This document shows positions 1-5,931 of a stretch of 14,261 nucleotides of DNA, piece by piece. A program made the translations under genes and the position numbers. Each line of letters starts with the position of its first letter. The stretch's first letter is position 1. The stretch spans positions 1 to 14,261 of the forward strand of contig CAJLRE010000050.1 of NCBI GenBank assembly GCA_905208975.1. Reading direction: 5' to 3'. The notes beneath the pieces were generated by a model that was not told the DNA's origin, did not search any database, and saw only the letters and a list, made by a program, of their open reading frames with translations. The DNA is from an uncultured Collinsella sp. (GTDB lineage Bacteria > Actinomycetota > Coriobacteriia > Coriobacteriales > Coriobacteriaceae).

Positions 1-156
1 CAGTACATCCTCTCGGTCGACCGCTATCAGATCGAGGTCATGGACCATCTAGACGAGCTTCCCGCCACGGGCGCCGTCATCTTCTGCACCTTCCCCAAGG
101 TGCGTGATGGCGTCGGATATCCCGCACGTGTCTTTGCGGTCTGCCCTGCAGCGTAG
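1..156 (+). CDS. Cyclase-family (kynurenine formamidase-like) hydrolase, C-terminal end
   Basis: Frame 1 is open from the window edge to a TAG at 154-156 and gives 51 residues, so the start and most of the protein lie outside. The visible end reads DELPATGAVIFCTFPKV, then GVGYPARVFAVCPA. This resembles the conserved C-terminus of the cyclase family (COG1878, metal-dependent hydrolases including arylformamidase), in which a 'LP..G' turn is followed by a strand, a 'K..GG.G.PAR.FA' loop and the chain end. The metal-binding HxGTHxD motif of the family would lie upstream and cannot be checked. The family hydrolyses amides or esters; the substrate of this member cannot be told. A hairpin with four T residues follows about 80 bases downstream. 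Confidence 0.6.
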   Translation, partial: QYILSVDRYQIEVMDHLDELPATGAVIFCTFPKVRDGVGYPARVFAVCPAA

Positions 157-221
157 AGCCCAGGCAAACGTTTCTTTTTCATAACAGCCGCCCCGCGCAC
201 CCAGCAATCACCCTGGCAGCA

Positions 222-227
222 TACAAT
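222..227 (+). promoter_or_regulatory. -10-like hexamer TACAAT before the ketopantoate reductase gene
   Basis: TACAAT matches the sigma-70 -10 box at five of six positions. No convincing -35 lies 16-18 bases upstream. If it is used, transcription would begin near 234, exactly where the next hairpin starts. The same hexamer precedes rnhA (5329-5334) and the dipeptidase gene (9936-9941). Confidence 0.35.
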
Positions 228-233
228 CCATCA

Positions 234-258
234 GGCGCCCCTTACGCGGGCGCCTTTT
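234..258 (+). terminator. Hairpin with T-run (terminator of the cyclase gene, or 5'-UTR hairpin)
   Basis: GGCGCCC (234-240) pairs perfectly with GGGCGCC (248-254) around a 7-base loop and is followed by TTTT. This is an intrinsic terminator shape and would end the transcript of the cyclase gene. It sits just ahead of the ribosome binding site of the next gene, and a -10-like hexamer ends six bases before it. It might therefore instead form the 5' end of the downstream mRNA. Confidence 0.6.
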
Positions 259-277
259 ATATGGGGAGATGATTCAC

Positions 278-1192
278 ATGCAGATCAACAAGGTTGCCTT
301 TATCGGCAAGGGCGGCGTCGGGCTGCTCTATGGCAGCATGATTGCCAAGACGCTCGGCAACGATGCCGTCGAATACATTATGGACGACGCTCGCTTTGAG
401 CGCCATGCGAACGACGCGCTCACCGTCAACGGCAAGCCCTGCGATCTCACGTCCGTCCGCGCCAGCGAGGCGACACCCGCCGATCTGGTCATCCTCACGG
501 TCAAGACAACCGGACTCGACCAGGCGCTCAAGACTATGGAACACATCGTAGGGCCCGACACGCTCATCGCATCCCTATGCAACGGCATCACGAGCGAGCA
601 AAAGATTGCCGAGCGCTTTGGCTGGGAGCACACCGTCCTCGGAATCTGCCAAGGCATGGACGCTGTGTTTCTCAACGGCGCGCTCACCTTTACCAATGCG
701 GGCGAGATCCGCTTTGGTGCGGCCGCCGGCACCGACCCCGCGACCGTCGCCGCCATCGACGAGCTCTACACGCGCTGCGGCATCGCGCACACCGTCGAGG
801 CAGACATCGCGCACCGCATGTGGGCCAAGCTTATGCTCAACGACGGCATCAACCAGACCTGCATGGCCTACGGCGGTACGTACGGAAGCGCCACGGAACA
901 GGGCTCCGAGCAGCGTCGTTGCTTTGTCTCCGCTATGCGCGAGACGCTTGCAGTCGCCAACGCCGAGGGCATCGAGCTCACCGAGGCAGACCTAACGCAG
1001 ATGGTGCACCTCATCGAGGGGCTCGACCCCGCCGGCATGCCCTCGATGGCGCAGGACCGCGTCGCGCAGCGCAAAACCGAGGTCGAGGAGTTCGCGGGCA
1101 CCGTCCGCCGCCTCGCGGCCAAGCACGATATCCAGGCACCGCAGAACGAATGGCTCTATCAGCGCATCCGCGAAATCGAGGCAAGCTGGTAA
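278..1192 (+). CDS. Ketopantoate reductase (PanE/ApbA) family oxidoreductase
   Basis: The 304-residue protein belongs to the family that reduces 2-dehydropantoate to pantoate with NADPH in pantothenate and CoA synthesis; many paralogues reduce other 2-keto acids. The N-terminal Rossmann motif is FIGKGGVG (residues 8-15). The family's catalytic lysine lies in MWAKLMLND (K184), with the nearby N188. The C-terminal signature SMAQDR...RKTEVE (256-270) carries the substrate-binding Ser and Glu (S256, E268). The usual 'NG' after this Glu is 'AG' here. Start: an in-frame ATG at 269 is possible, but GGGGAGA at 263-269 is ideally spaced for the ATG at 278, and the protein then begins at the first beta strand. 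No other pan genes are adjacent, so the in vivo substrate is open. Confidence 0.85.
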   Translation: MQINKVAFIGKGGVGLLYGSMIAKTLGNDAVEYIMDDARFERHANDALTVNGKPCDLTSVRASEATPADLVILTVKTTGLDQALKTMEHIVGPDTLIASLCNGITSEQKIAERFGWEHTVLGICQGMDAVFLNGALTFTNAGEIRFGAAAGTDPATVAAIDELYTRCGIAHTVEADIAHRMWAKLMLNDGINQTCMAYGGTYGSATEQGSEQRRCFVSAMRETLAVANAEGIELTEADLTQMVHLIEGLDPAGMPSMAQDRVAQRKTEVEEFAGTVRRLAAKHDIQAPQNEWLYQRIREIEASW

Positions 1193-1226
1193 CACCGCCG
1201 CACCGCATTCAACAGTCTCAATATCA

Positions 1227-1264
1227 AAAACCGCCGCAAAGGGCACTCCCCTTGTGGCGGTTTT
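1227..1264. terminator. Bidirectional intrinsic terminator
   Basis: AAAACCGCC (1227-1235) pairs perfectly with GGCGGTTTT (1256-1264), and the stem continues inward through GCAAAGGG/CCCCTTGT with one mismatch. T-runs lie on both strands (TTTT on plus, TTTTT on minus). It lies between the convergent reductase gene and the small membrane protein gene and can serve both. Confidence 0.85.
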
Positions 1265-1301
1265 CATATTCAGCCATGGCCAACAGTCACTTTCGCAACA
1301 G

Positions 1302-1508
1302 TTAGAGATGCGACTCCGGAACCTCGTCCTCATCGTCGCGACAAAGGACAACACCGGCGCTTCCCAGCAGTGTGGCCGCGATCAACGCGCCGATCACGAT
1401 AGGAGCAGCCCCGCATGTCCCCTGCATGCCCGCGACGAGCGCGGCCGTGGGACCAAGGCAGCCAAGCATCAACGCGACGGCGGCAATGGCAATATCTCGA
1501 GCATTCAC
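1302..1508 (-). CDS. Small two-helix membrane protein, function unknown
   Basis: The 68-residue protein starts at GTG (1508). The upstream GGAGGAAG (1516-1523) is a very strong ribosome binding site, 7 bases from the start, which is the main reason to believe this gene. Two hydrophobic stretches, about residues 5-27 and 35-55, are joined by a short Gly/Cys/Pro-containing turn (MQGTCGAAP). A charged acidic tail (DDEDE, then a C-terminal histidine) follows, so the tail probably faces the cytoplasm with both ends on the same side. I recognise no family. The gene is followed by the bidirectional terminator at 1227-1264 and lies downstream of the secreted-protein gene, which has its own probable terminator, so it is probably expressed on its own. 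Confidence 0.65.
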   Translation of the reverse strand: MNARDIAIAAVALMLGCLGPTAALVAGMQGTCGAAPIVIGALIAATLLGSAGVVLCRDDEDEVPESHL

Positions 1509-1625
1509 AAGATCACTTCCTCCAAGAGAAAGACCCTATTTCTCATGAACTAGTGTGCCCCGCATCCATACGCCCAGCGTACCGCCACGGTAAGGGCTCT
1601 GTTAACTCAAGCGCACATAAAGAAA

Positions 1626-1669
1626 GGGCGGCTTTACGTTGCCTAAAAGCTCAGTAAAGACGCCCGCCC
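1626..1669 (-). terminator. Probable terminator of the secreted-protein gene
   Basis: Read on the minus strand, GGGCGG (plus 1664-1669) pairs with CCGCCC (plus 1626-1631), and CTTTAC (plus 1654-1659) pairs with GTAAAG (plus 1632-1637). A 4-base bulge separates the two parts. A T-rich tail (TTTCTTTATG) follows on the minus strand. It lies about 30 bases past the stop codon at 1698. Confidence 0.55.
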
Positions 1670-1697
1670 ATCATGTGCGTATTTTGCTTATGGCAGA

Positions 1698-2474
1698 TTA
1701 CCAACCGGTGTAGTAGTCGGTGGTTCCGGCAGCGCAGCCGGAGTCATAGACCTTGCAATCACCCTTGGAGCCCGTAAAGGTCGAGCCCTGGGCCATATCG
1801 CCCGCGGCAACAACGTAATAGCCGTCGGAATCGCGCCAGAAGCCCTCAGAATCCTGCGTCCATTCGCCCGTGCGGTGGTGATACAACACGTTGCTGCTGT
1901 AATAAGTCTCGCGGCGGCCGTTATAGTTATTGACGCCGCTCGAGCGCGTCAGACCCGAGCCGTTCGCGTAATACGCAGCAGACGTGTAAGACGAGCCGGA
2001 GCCGGCGTTGTAATACGAAGCCTGGGCGGCCTCGGCAGCCTCCGCCTCGGCGGCAGCGGCCTCGAGCGCTTCGCGCTTGGCATTCTCAAGCACAGTGCGC
2101 AGCTCATCGAGCTCGGTCGACTTCGCGTCGACCTCCCCCATCGTCAAAAGGCTGCCCGCACCATCGATACAACCCTGCAGCACAGCGCGCTCGTCATCGG
2201 TGGCATAGTCACCATACATGTTTAGGATAATCTGAGCGCGTATCTCAAGGGAATCGCGCTTGGCCTCCATCGAGGCGTTCCACTCCTGCATGGAACCATA
2301 ACCATCGCCGCGATAATCAACGGGCTGTACCAGCGTCGTCTCGGACGGCGTAGATCCAACCGTATCGGACAGTGTTGCGGCGTGGGCATCAGTTGCACCG
2401 GCGCCCGCCAAAAGTGCCACGGTCAGAGCGGCGGAAAGGGCAGCGGCTTTCGGTTTTCGTGAATCGATCCTCAT
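1698..2474 (-). CDS. Secreted protein with Tyr/Ser/Asn-rich linker and short C-terminal beta-barrel-like domain
   Basis: The 258-residue product has a clear Sec signal peptide: charged MRIDSRKPK, a hydrophobic core at about 11-27 and a DAHA cleavage site near residue 32. A helical, Ala/Glu-rich stretch at about 120-152 (ELDELRTVLENAKREALEAA and on) may form a coiled coil. A low-complexity Ser/Tyr/Gly/Asn linker spans 153-200. The last 50 residues (GFWRDSDGYYVVAAGDMAQG, later KVYDSGC and YYTGW) resemble the short double-psi beta-barrel (3D/RlpA-like) ends seen on cell-wall proteins of Gram-positive bacteria; that match is from memory. C240 and C247 could form a disulfide. The frame is open to 2780, but the ATG at 2474 has GGAGG 11 bases upstream and directly precedes the signal peptide, so I use it. 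It is probably cell-surface or cell-wall associated; no enzyme activity can be assigned. Confidence 0.75.
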   Translation of the reverse strand: MRIDSRKPKAAALSAALTVALLAGAGATDAHAATLSDTVGSTPSETTLVQPVDYRGDGYGSMQEWNASMEAKRDSLEIRAQIILNMYGDYATDDERAVLQGCIDGAGSLLTMGEVDAKSTELDELRTVLENAKREALEAAAAEAEAAEAAQASYYNAGSGSSYTSAAYYANGSGLTRSSGVNNYNGRRETYYSSNVLYHHRTGEWTQDSEGFWRDSDGYYVVAAGDMAQGSTFTGSKGDCKVYDSGCAAGTTDYYTGW

Positions 2475-2539
2475 GTAGCTGGAAACCTCCGTAGTGCGTT
2501 TTTGCTGCGTTTGAGCTGCGTGTGATTCGATCGCGCTGC

Positions 2540-2545
2540 ATAGTA
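2540..2545 (-). promoter_or_regulatory. -10-like hexamer TACTAT for the secreted-protein gene
   Basis: On the minus strand the hexamer TACTAT sits about 65 bases before the ATG at 2474 and equals the -10 box of the metY promoter. The sequence 17 bases upstream (CGCAGG) is not a -35, so a helper protein or another promoter may be needed. Confidence 0.3.
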
Positions 2546-2689
2546 CCTCGAGCAAATCGCGACCTGCGGTTTTACTCAAAAGGCGCACGTCAATTGCGTA
2601 AAACTCACATCCTCTCAACAGGAGTTTTCCACAACTCGAATGCATAAAGCATGCCAAAAACCCTGTAATAGCGCCCTTCCTATGCAAAA

Positions 2690-2726
2690 AAGGCGCCTGC
2701 GCAACCATTGCTTGCGCAGGCGCCTT
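2690..2726 (-). terminator. Strong intrinsic terminator of metY
   Basis: AAGGCGCCTGCGCAA (2690-2704) and its perfect complement (2712-2726) form a 15-bp stem with a 7-base loop. On the minus strand a run of T residues (opposite the A-tract 2686-2691) follows directly. It lies about 60 bases after the metY stop codon. Confidence 0.9.
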
Positions 2727-2786
2727 GAGCAGGCATTTTATGCAGTTATACCTATCGAGTCGCAAGGGGTCCTTGCACAAGTCGCC

Positions 2787-4097
2787 TTACTCGTCCAGCG
2801 CGGCGAAGGCCTGCTTCAGATCCCAAATGATATCCTCGGCGTTCTCGGTACCGATGGAAAGACGAATCGTGGAGGGCGTGATGTTCTGCTCGGCGAGCTC
2901 CTCGGCAGAGAGCTGGGAGTGCGTGGTGGTAGCCGGGTGCACGACGAGCGACTTGACGTCGGCCACGTTGGCGAGCAGCGAGAACACCTGCAGCTGATCG
3001 ATGAACTTCCAGGCGGCCTCCTGGCCACCCTTAATCTCAAAGGTGAAGATCGAAGCGCCGCCGTTGGGGAAGTACTTCTGATAGAGCTCGTGATCGGGGT
3101 GCTCAGGCAGGCTCGGGTGGTTTACCTTGGCGACGTGGCTGTCACCAGTCAGGAACTCAACGACCTTCTTGGTGTTCTCGACATGACGGTCAACGCGCAG
3201 TGACAGAGTCTCGGTGCCCTGGAGCAGGACCCAGGCGTTGAACGGGCTGATGCAGGCACCCTCGTCACGCAGCAGAATGGCGCGGACATAGGTCGCGAAG
3301 GCGGCAGGGCCGGCAGCCTCGGCAAACGAAACGCCGTGGTAGGAGGGGTTGGGCTCAGCGATCTGGGCGTACTTGCCACTCGCCTTCCAATCGAAGTTAC
3401 CGCCGTCGACGATCACACCGCCCAGCGACGTGCCGTGACCACCGATAAACTTGGTTGCAGAGTGGACGACGATGTTGGCGCCGTGCTCCAGCGGACGGAA
3501 CAGATACGGGGTGCCGAAAGTGTTGTCGACGACAACCGGCAAACCATGCTTCTTGGCGACCTCGGAGATGGCGTCGATGTTGGGAATATCGGAGTTGGGG
3601 TTGCCGAGTGTCTCGAGATAGATGACCGTGGTGTTGTCCTTGATGGCCCCCTCGACCTCTCCCAGGTTATGGGCATCGACGAAGGTGGTCTCGACGCCAA
3701 ACTGGGAGAGCGTATGCTCCAGCAGGTTGTAGGAGCCACCGTAGATGGTCTTCTGAGCCACCACGTGGTCACCGGCCTGGGCAAGAGCCTGCAGGGTATA
3801 GGTGATGGCAGCGGCACCGGAGGCGACGGCGAGACCTGCCACGCCACCCTCGAGTGCGGCGATACGGTCCTCGAAGACGCCCTGGGTGGAGTTGGTCAGA
3901 CGGCCGTAGATGTTACCAGCATCGGCAAGACCAAAGCGGTCGGCGGCGTGCTGGGAGTTGCGGAACACATAGCTCGTGGTCTGATAGATAGGCACGGCGC
4001 GGGAGTCGGATGCGGGGTCGGCGCTCTCCTGGCCAACATGAAGCTGCAGGGTATCGAAACCAAAGGTGTGCTCGGGGTTGTTGATGAACTGGCTCAT
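2787..4097 (-). CDS. metY: O-acetylhomoserine sulfhydrylase (aminocarboxypropyltransferase)
   Basis: The 436-residue, cytoplasmic PLP enzyme uses sulfide (or methanethiol) and O-acetylhomoserine to make homocysteine (or methionine). It belongs to the Cys/Met-metabolism PLP family. The Schiff-base lysine is K216 in VVHSATKFIGGHG. D191 (VVVDNTFGTP) would hold the pyridine nitrogen, Y119 (TIYGG) stacks on the ring, and Y64/R66 in NIYGRLTN bind the phosphate of the neighbouring subunit. The C-terminal SLVVHPATTTHSQL loop and the length of about 430 residues fit the MetY/OAH sulfhydrylase branch better than MetB/MetC (about 380-390). The start has AAGGAG (plus 4104-4109) 6 bases upstream. The gene is monocistronic: it has its own promoter (4281-4309), a long leader with a small peptide ORF, a strong terminator, and a divergent LysR gene next door. 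Confidence 0.93.
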   Translation of the reverse strand: MSQFINNPEHTFGFDTLQLHVGQESADPASDSRAVPIYQTTSYVFRNSQHAADRFGLADAGNIYGRLTNSTQGVFEDRIAALEGGVAGLAVASGAAAITYTLQALAQAGDHVVAQKTIYGGSYNLLEHTLSQFGVETTFVDAHNLGEVEGAIKDNTTVIYLETLGNPNSDIPNIDAISEVAKKHGLPVVVDNTFGTPYLFRPLEHGANIVVHSATKFIGGHGTSLGGVIVDGGNFDWKASGKYAQIAEPNPSYHGVSFAEAAGPAAFATYVRAILLRDEGACISPFNAWVLLQGTETLSLRVDRHVENTKKVVEFLTGDSHVAKVNHPSLPEHPDHELYQKYFPNGGASIFTFEIKGGQEAAWKFIDQLQVFSLLANVADVKSLVVHPATTTHSQLSAEELAEQNITPSTIRLSIGTENAEDIIWDLKQAFAALDE

Positions 4098-4151
4098 GAT
4101 GATCTCCTTGATCGAACAAAAGTAAATAAAAAGAGAGAAGTAAGTCGCTGT

Positions 4152-4183
4152 CTCCTGATCACGCCGACGGGCGCAAACAGGAG
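4152..4183 (-). promoter_or_regulatory. Hairpin in the metY leader overlapping the end of the leader peptide ORF
   Basis: On the minus strand CTCCTGTTTGCGCC and GGCGTGATCAGGAG fold on a 4-base loop with 13 of 14 positions paired, two of them G-U. The 5' arm starts in the Ser11 codon, covers Cys12, and the 3' arm runs past the stop codon. An alternative pairing removes its 5' arm: GGAGGCCCG (plus 4216-4224, containing the peptide's Shine-Dalgarno) with CGGGCTCC (plus 4180-4187), one bulged G. The two folds exclude each other. No T-run follows directly; a T-rich stretch (TTTTTATTTACTTTT) begins about 20 bases further on. Confidence 0.5.
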
Positions 4184-4212
4184 CCCGGCATTCGTCTTGG
4201 TAAGCAATTCAT
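4159..4212 (-). CDS. Leader peptide (17 residues) upstream of metY
   Basis: This small ORF encodes MNCLPRRMPGSCLRPSA, from ATG (4212) to TGA (4159). An excellent ribosome binding site, AAAGGAGG (plus 4220-4227), lies exactly 7 bases before the ATG; such a site in a 5' leader is hard to explain unless it is translated. Two Cys codons (positions 3 and 12) and two Met codons (1 and 8) in 17 residues fit a sensor for the amino acids downstream of MetY. The second Cys codon lies in the 5' arm of the leader hairpin. It starts about 60 bases after the predicted transcription start and ends 61 bases before metY. I infer attenuation or translational control; the peptide matches no published family I can name. 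Confidence 0.55.
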   Translation of the reverse strand: MNCLPRRMPGSCLRPSA

Positions 4213-4280
4213 ATGCGGGCCTCCTTTCGCATCCCGGTTCCGTGGTTGGCTTAATTACCTACCGCCTTTGTGTGTTTTGA

Positions 4281-4309
4281 ATAGTACGAGCATTGTTTCG
4301 CTCGGTCAA
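4281..4309 (-). promoter_or_regulatory. metY promoter
   Basis: On the minus strand TTGACC (plus 4304-4309) and TACTAT (plus 4281-4286) are separated by a 17-base spacer. It is the best sigma-70-type promoter in the window. The spacer holds a 5-bp inverted repeat (CGAGC-N8-GCTCG, plus 4287-4304 region), a possible operator. Transcription would start near 4274, giving a leader of about 177 bases. Confidence 0.75.
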
Positions 4310-4344
4310 TCACTTAAAAGCGCTAACCTGTTATCGGTTTTTTA

Positions 4345-4354
4345 GATAGCTATC
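4345..4354. promoter_or_regulatory. Palindrome GATAGCTATC between lysR and metY
   Basis: A perfect 10-bp palindrome lies 16 bases upstream of the LysR-family start codon and about 36 bases beyond the -35 of the divergent metY promoter. With its flanks it can be read as an AT-rich LysR-type site (T-N11-A). Divergent placement of a LysR regulator and its target, sharing one operator, is common. Binding is inference. Confidence 0.4.
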
Positions 4355-4370
4355 GAAAGGACGGGCACCG

Positions 4371-5273
4371 ATGACCCTCCAGCAGCTTCGTTTTCTTATC
4401 GCCGTGGCAGAGTCCGGCTCAATCAACGCCGCAGCTCAGCGCCTCTATACCGCTCAGTCCAACATCTCAAACGCCGTCAAAAGCCTAGAACAAGAGCTCC
4501 ATCTGGAGATCTTTACGCGCTCCAGCCGCGGCGTCACGCTCACCAACGACGGCACCGAGCTTTTGGGCTATGCGCGCCAGGTCGTAGAGCAGGCCGACAT
4601 GCTCGAGGCACGCTACGAGGACGGTGGCACCCCGCAAGCCCGCCTCGCCATTTCCGCCCAGCACTACGCCTTTTCGGTCGAGGCCTTTGTCAATGTAGTC
4701 GAGCGCTGCCGCGACAGCAAGTTCGAGTTCATCATGCGCGAGACCACCACATCGCAGATCATCGATGACGTCCGTGCGTTTCGCAGCGATATCGGCATTC
4801 TGTATCTGGATGACTTTAACGCCCGCGTTCTGCAGAAGGCCTTCGCCGATGCCCGCGCAAGCTTCCATCCCCTATTCGACGCGACGGTCCACGTCTTCGT
4901 TAGCGAGCGCCACCCGCTCGCACGCCGCCCGCAGCTGTCCCTTGCCGACCTCACGCCCTATACGCGCTACAGCTTTGAGCAGGGAACCTCAAACTCCTTC
5001 TATTACGCCGAGGAACCTTTTAGCTATATCCCTTGCGACCGCAACATACGAATCTCGGACCGCGGAACACTTACTAACTTACTTATCACGTCGAACGGTT
5101 ACACCCTGTCGACCGGTGTCCTCTCCAATGAAATGCAATGGGGCATGGCATCGATCCCGCTAGCAGACGCCCCAACGATGCACGTTGGCTACATCATGCA
5201 CGACGAGCGCAAGCCCTCTCTCCTCTTGCAGCAATACCTCGACGAGCTCAACCGCATCATCCATGCCAACTAA
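4371..5273 (+). CDS. LysR-family transcriptional regulator
   Basis: The 300-residue protein has the standard LysR build. A winged helix-turn-helix fills about residues 1-60 (MTLQQLRFLIAVAESGSINA, then AAQRLYTAQSNISNAVKSLE, and the wing FTRSSRGVTLTNDG). A linker helix spans about 60-85, and the effector-binding domain about 90-297. The start has AAAGGA 9 bases upstream. Orientation and spacing make the divergent metY the obvious candidate target, with control by sulfur or methionine status, but the effector cannot be read from the sequence. The domain is not clearly CysB or MetR by eye. Confidence 0.9.
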   Translation: MTLQQLRFLIAVAESGSINAAAQRLYTAQSNISNAVKSLEQELHLEIFTRSSRGVTLTNDGTELLGYARQVVEQADMLEARYEDGGTPQARLAISAQHYAFSVEAFVNVVERCRDSKFEFIMRETTTSQIIDDVRAFRSDIGILYLDDFNARVLQKAFADARASFHPLFDATVHVFVSERHPLARRPQLSLADLTPYTRYSFEQGTSNSFYYAEEPFSYIPCDRNIRISDRGTLTNLLITSNGYTLSTGVLSNEMQWGMASIPLADAPTMHVGYIMHDERKPSLLLQQYLDELNRIIHAN

Positions 5274-5328
5274 CAGTCGGAAGACGGGGTAGAAATCGTA
5301 GATTGCTGGCCCCCGGCGGGCATGGCGC

Positions 5329-5334
5329 TACAAT
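5329..5334 (+). promoter_or_regulatory. -10-like hexamer TACAAT before rnhA
   Basis: TACAAT ends 38 bases upstream of the GTG start. The only -35-like match, TTGCTG at 5303-5308, is 20 bases away, which is too far for a standard promoter. It may be a weak or activator-dependent promoter. Confidence 0.35.
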
Positions 5335-5372
5335 GGTCACTCACACGAAACGTACCCAACGAAAGGAAGCCC

Positions 5373-5858
5373 GTGAAGGTCATCATCTATACCGACGGCT
5401 CGGCCCGATCAAATCCGGGACGCGGCGGCTACGGCGCCGTGCTCAAATACACCAACCCCGCCGGCAAGACCTTCACCTCCGAGCTTTCGCGCGGCTACGC
5501 CAAGACCACCAACAACCGCATGGAACTCATGGCGGTCATCGTGGCGCTCGAGGCGCTCAACCGCCCTTGCGAGGTCGAAGTCCATTCCGATTCGCAGTAT
5601 GTCGTCAACGCCTTTAACAAGCACTGGATCGACGGCTGGAAAAAGCGCGGATGGAAAACCGCCAACAAGCAACCCGTCAAGAACCGCGACCTGTGGGAGC
5701 GCCTACTCACCGCCAAAAGCAAGCACAAGGTTGATTTCATCTGGGTTAAGGGTCACGCCGGTCACGAGCTCAACGAGCGCTGCGATGAGCTCGCCACCAC
5801 GGCGGCCGACGGCAGCAACCTCGATATCGACGCCGGCTTTAACGAGAGCGACCTGTAA
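5373..5858 (+). CDS. rnhA: Ribonuclease HI
   Basis: The 161-residue enzyme cleaves the RNA strand of RNA-DNA hybrids (R-loops, primers) in the cytoplasm with two metal ions. All catalytic residues are present: D8 in YTDGSA, E51 in NNRMELMAV, D73 in HSDSQYV, D138 in ERCDELA, and the assisting H127 in KGHAGH. The basic handle region is seen as W85...GWKKRGWKT (89-96). The length matches bacterial type 1 RNase HI (about 155). The frame is open from an ATG at 5322, but GTG at 5373 is preceded by GAAAGGA with 5 bases of spacing and puts the first beta strand (KVIIYTDGS) at the N-terminus, as in the family. Confidence 0.95.
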   Translation: MKVIIYTDGSARSNPGRGGYGAVLKYTNPAGKTFTSELSRGYAKTTNNRMELMAVIVALEALNRPCEVEVHSDSQYVVNAFNKHWIDGWKKRGWKTANKQPVKNRDLWERLLTAKSKHKVDFIWVKGHAGHELNERCDELATTAADGSNLDIDAGFNESDL

Positions 5859-5892
5859 TAGCGTTTTCGCGCAGCTTTATATCCCCACGCGC

Positions 5893-5898
5893 TACACT
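5893..5898 (+). promoter_or_regulatory. -10-like hexamer TACACT before the Gfo/Idh/MocA gene
   Basis: It sits in GCGCTACACT, similar to GCGCTACAAT before rnhA, 33 bases upstream of the ATG at 5932. No good -35 is seen 16-18 bases upstream. Confidence 0.3.
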
Positions 5899-5931
5899 CA
5901 TCCTGTAAACCGAACGGCACGAGGGGGATAC

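Larger units (their letters stand above)
2475..2786. other. Intergenic region between metY and the secreted-protein gene
   Basis: This 312-base stretch has no convincing gene. It holds the metY terminator (2690-2726). Further on in the transcription direction there is a minus-strand -10-like TACTAT (plus 2540-2545), the same hexamer as in the metY promoter but without a good -35. Nothing else stands out in the remaining AT-richer DNA. Confidence 0.6.

Noticed and set aside
1254..1553. Plus-strand open frame over the small membrane protein gene
   Set aside because: It begins inside the bidirectional terminator and has no binding site; the opposite strand holds a better-supported gene.
2623..2635. 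DnaA-box-like TTTTCCACA
   Set aside because: A single site, one mismatch from the consensus, with no cluster, AT-rich unwinding region or dnaA/dnaN nearby.
2475..2780. N-terminal extension of the secreted protein to 2780
   Set aside because: The extension would read through the metY terminator and precede an intact signal peptide; the ATG at 2474 has its own GGAGG.
3336..4280. Long plus-strand open frame (314 codons)
   Set aside because: It is antisense to metY and runs into the promoter and leader; its Gly/Val/Asp-rich sequence mirrors the codon bias of metY.
4098..4280. SAM riboswitch or T-box in the metY leader
   Set aside because: I looked for the conserved SAM-I-type core and the T-box sequence and saw neither; the leader is better described by the peptide ORF and its hairpins.
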